A stretch of 64,000 bases of DNA from Actinomyces glycerinitolerans (GTDB lineage: Bacteria > Actinomycetota > Actinomycetes > Actinomycetales > Actinomycetaceae). Below the pieces are notes generated by a model that saw only the letters and a list, made by a program, of their open reading frames with translations, did no database searches and was not told where the DNA came from. The position numbers were made by a program, and so were the translations under genes. Positions 62,591-64,000 of the stretch are shown here, piece by piece (position 1 is the stretch's first letter; every line of letters begins with the position of its first letter). The stretch lies in assembly GCF_900098745.1 (NCBI RefSeq), contig NZ_FQTT01000009.1, positions 309,127-373,126 of the forward strand, in the 5' to 3' direction.

Positions 62591-64000
62591 TCAGCGCAGC
62601 GCGGTAATTATGAGTTCGTAGGAGGCGTCCCCGGTGCTCTCTACGATCGCGTGTTGATCGACGACGGCGGTCACGCCGGGAGCCCGGAGGATGTAGCCGA
62701 CCCCGGAGGTCGGGAGCCAATTGGCGGCGGCGGGGTAGTCGTTCAGGTGCAGGACGACCTCACCATCCGGGCGCATCACGCTTACGCCTTCGCCTTTTGA
62801 CCTGTGTACCTGGAGCGTCTCCAACCAGGCGGCTCCGGACGTCTGCCCCGCAAGCTCGGCAGCGGTATACACCCCGTCTGCGGAAGGGACGATGAAGGCC
62901 TCAACCGCCGTGTCAGGTGCCGCGTCCCCGGCCGACCGCTCCGCCTTTTCGGGCCCGCCCTCGGCTGTGAGCACCCGGTACGGATGCCGGATGCGGTAGG
63001 AATGGACCGCACCGACACCGTCCAGCGGCACCGTCTCCGCGGGCTCGGAACCGGAGACAGAGTCCAGATTCACGGCCTCAAGGGGGAGGCCGCGCCCGGC
63101 CGCCCCCTCACTGGCGTCGACGTCCTCTCGAGAGCTTTGGGACAGCTCCGCGTAGGCGGCATCGGGGTCGGCATAACGCACGACCCACCCCTCGATGACC
63201 TCCGGGCCGCCGCTCTCTGCGGGGACAACACCGGCGACGGTCTGGATGGCAGTGAGATCGTCATCCGGGGCGATCCGCGCCTCGCACCAGGTCGAGTTCT
63301 TGTCGTAGTCGTGGTCCGGCCGCCAGCAGGTCAGATCGAGGATGAGCGTCGCATGACCGCCGCGTGAAGGCCCCTCCAACCTCTCGCACAGCTCCACGTC
63401 GTCGCGGGGACAGTCATTGGTGAAGCCGACGTCGGGAAGCGCTCTTCCGGGAACTGTGGCAAGTCGGCTCCCGTCCTCGAGTGACACCACCTCCTCTCCC
63501 ACCATGAGCACCCGGTCGGTGACGTGGACGTCAACGTGTCTCCCAGCACTGGTGCGGCTGTCCTCGCCACCGCGGTATGCATACATGTGCTCGAAGGCGA
63601 CCTCGCCGGTGGTGGTGTCGAGCACGACCAGCAGAACTCCGAGCGGGCCGGCGTCGTAGCCCAAGACAAGTCTGCTTCTATCCGGGGTGAGCACCGCGTA
63701 GCACGAGGCGTCGGTATGCGGCTCGGGCACCCCATCACGTTCGCAGGGATTTCCGATTCTGCGGAGTGAGGCGGGGCGGGTATAAGACCAGGTCTGCTCG
63801 CCGGTCGCGGGGTCCACGCCCGCGGCGCCATGAGCGGTAACGATGACGGGGCCTGCCGCTCCGGCGGTAACCCCGGTTACGGCGTCGCGGTCGTCGTAGC
63901 GGATGACCCGCTGCCAGGCGACCTCCTCACCGAGGGTATCGGGCCTGAGGGCGACGGCGGCGGGCGGCACCCGCACGGACTCCGGTGCGTACATCCTCTG
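62591..64000 (-). CDS. Membrane protein with PQQ-like propeller ectodomain, paralogue 4 (5' end outside window)
   Basis: The frame stays open to the window edge; the visible 469 residues are only the ectodomain, and the membrane part must lie beyond 64000. Family pieces: HGAAGVDPATGEQTWSYTRP, TGEVAFEHMYAYRGG, a wider Cys pair (CERDGVPEPHTDASCYAVL), NDCPRDDVELC, RGGHATLILDLTC then WCEARIAPD. The C-terminal YILRAPGVTAVV replaces YLVPAPG. It is the most divergent of the four. Confidence 0.6.
   Translation of the reverse strand, partial: QRMYAPESVRVPPAAVALRPDTLGEEVAWQRVIRYDDRDAVTGVTAGAAGPVIVTAHGAAGVDPATGEQTWSYTRPASLRRIGNPCERDGVPEPHTDASCYAVLTPDRSRLVLGYDAGPLGVLLVVLDTTTGEVAFEHMYAYRGGEDSRTSAGRHVDVHVTDRVLMVGEEVVSLEDGSRLATVPGRALPDVGFTNDCPRDDVELCERLEGPSRGGHATLILDLTCWRPDHDYDKNSTWCEARIAPDDDLTAIQTVAGVVPAESGGPEVIEGWVVRYADPDAAYAELSQSSREDVDASEGAAGRGLPLEAVNLDSVSGSEPAETVPLDGVGAVHSYRIRHPYRVLTAEGGPEKAERSAGDAAPDTAVEAFIVPSADGVYTAAELAGQTSGAAWLETLQVHRSKGEGVSVMRPDGEVVLHLNDYPAAANWLPTSGVGYILRAPGVTAVVDQHAIVESTGDASYELIITALR

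Overview
The window is high-GC DNA from an actinobacterium, most probably an Actinomyces-type member of the Actinomycetaceae. The evidence is the combination of Lsr2, CarD, SenX3-RegX3, a topoisomerase I whose tail has GRYGPY repeats and is lysine-rich, and two back-to-back fimbrial loci of the actinomycete layout (large adhesin, SpaH/EbpB-type pilin, class C sortase). Many genes look leaderless: a TANNNT-like -10 box lies 6-7 nt before the start codon.

Layout. 1-1249: gene-poor, with a decayed transposase 5' end, a truncated antitoxin and a hairpin-rich dyad. 1250-18527: pilus locus 1 (2787-aa multidomain adhesin, pilin, sortase) and pilus locus 2 (980-aa GEVED-type adhesin, pilin, sortase); a strong hairpin sits between pilin and sortase in both. 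18490-20085: PAP2 phosphatase and PH-domain membrane protein. 20086-20792: cluster of short repeats. 20793-26431: OmpR/HK two-component pair (minus strand) and topA (plus strand). 26535-31436: CPBP protease, a repeat-filled 1-kb gap, then a DUF3060 lipoprotein, a second two-component system and a damaged OmpA-like gene. 31651-42996: tmk and holB, separated by a mannose-glycan island: CUT1 ABC transporter (two permeases and a binding protein), a clan-A glycosidase, a GH38 alpha-mannosidase and a divergent LacI-type regulator with two candidate operators.

43026-54752: XRE/MmyB-like regulator, TAP-like lipoprotein hydrolase, asparaginase, tRNA-Thr(CGT), lsr2, gpmA, a second transposase remnant, phoU divergent from senX3-regX3, carD, ispD and a UMF1-type transporter. 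54832-64000 (minus strand): ohr, a DUF2218 protein and four tandem paralogues of an undescribed-looking membrane protein with a PQQ-like propeller ectodomain; the fourth runs off the window.

The two least conventional signals are (i) a set of roughly 75-125 bp intergenic elements built as perfect dyads of short half-sites spaced exactly 19 or 20 bp apart, in several unrelated sequence families, and (ii) the tandem propeller-protein array at the right edge. All functional names rest on motif recognition by eye; no database search was possible.
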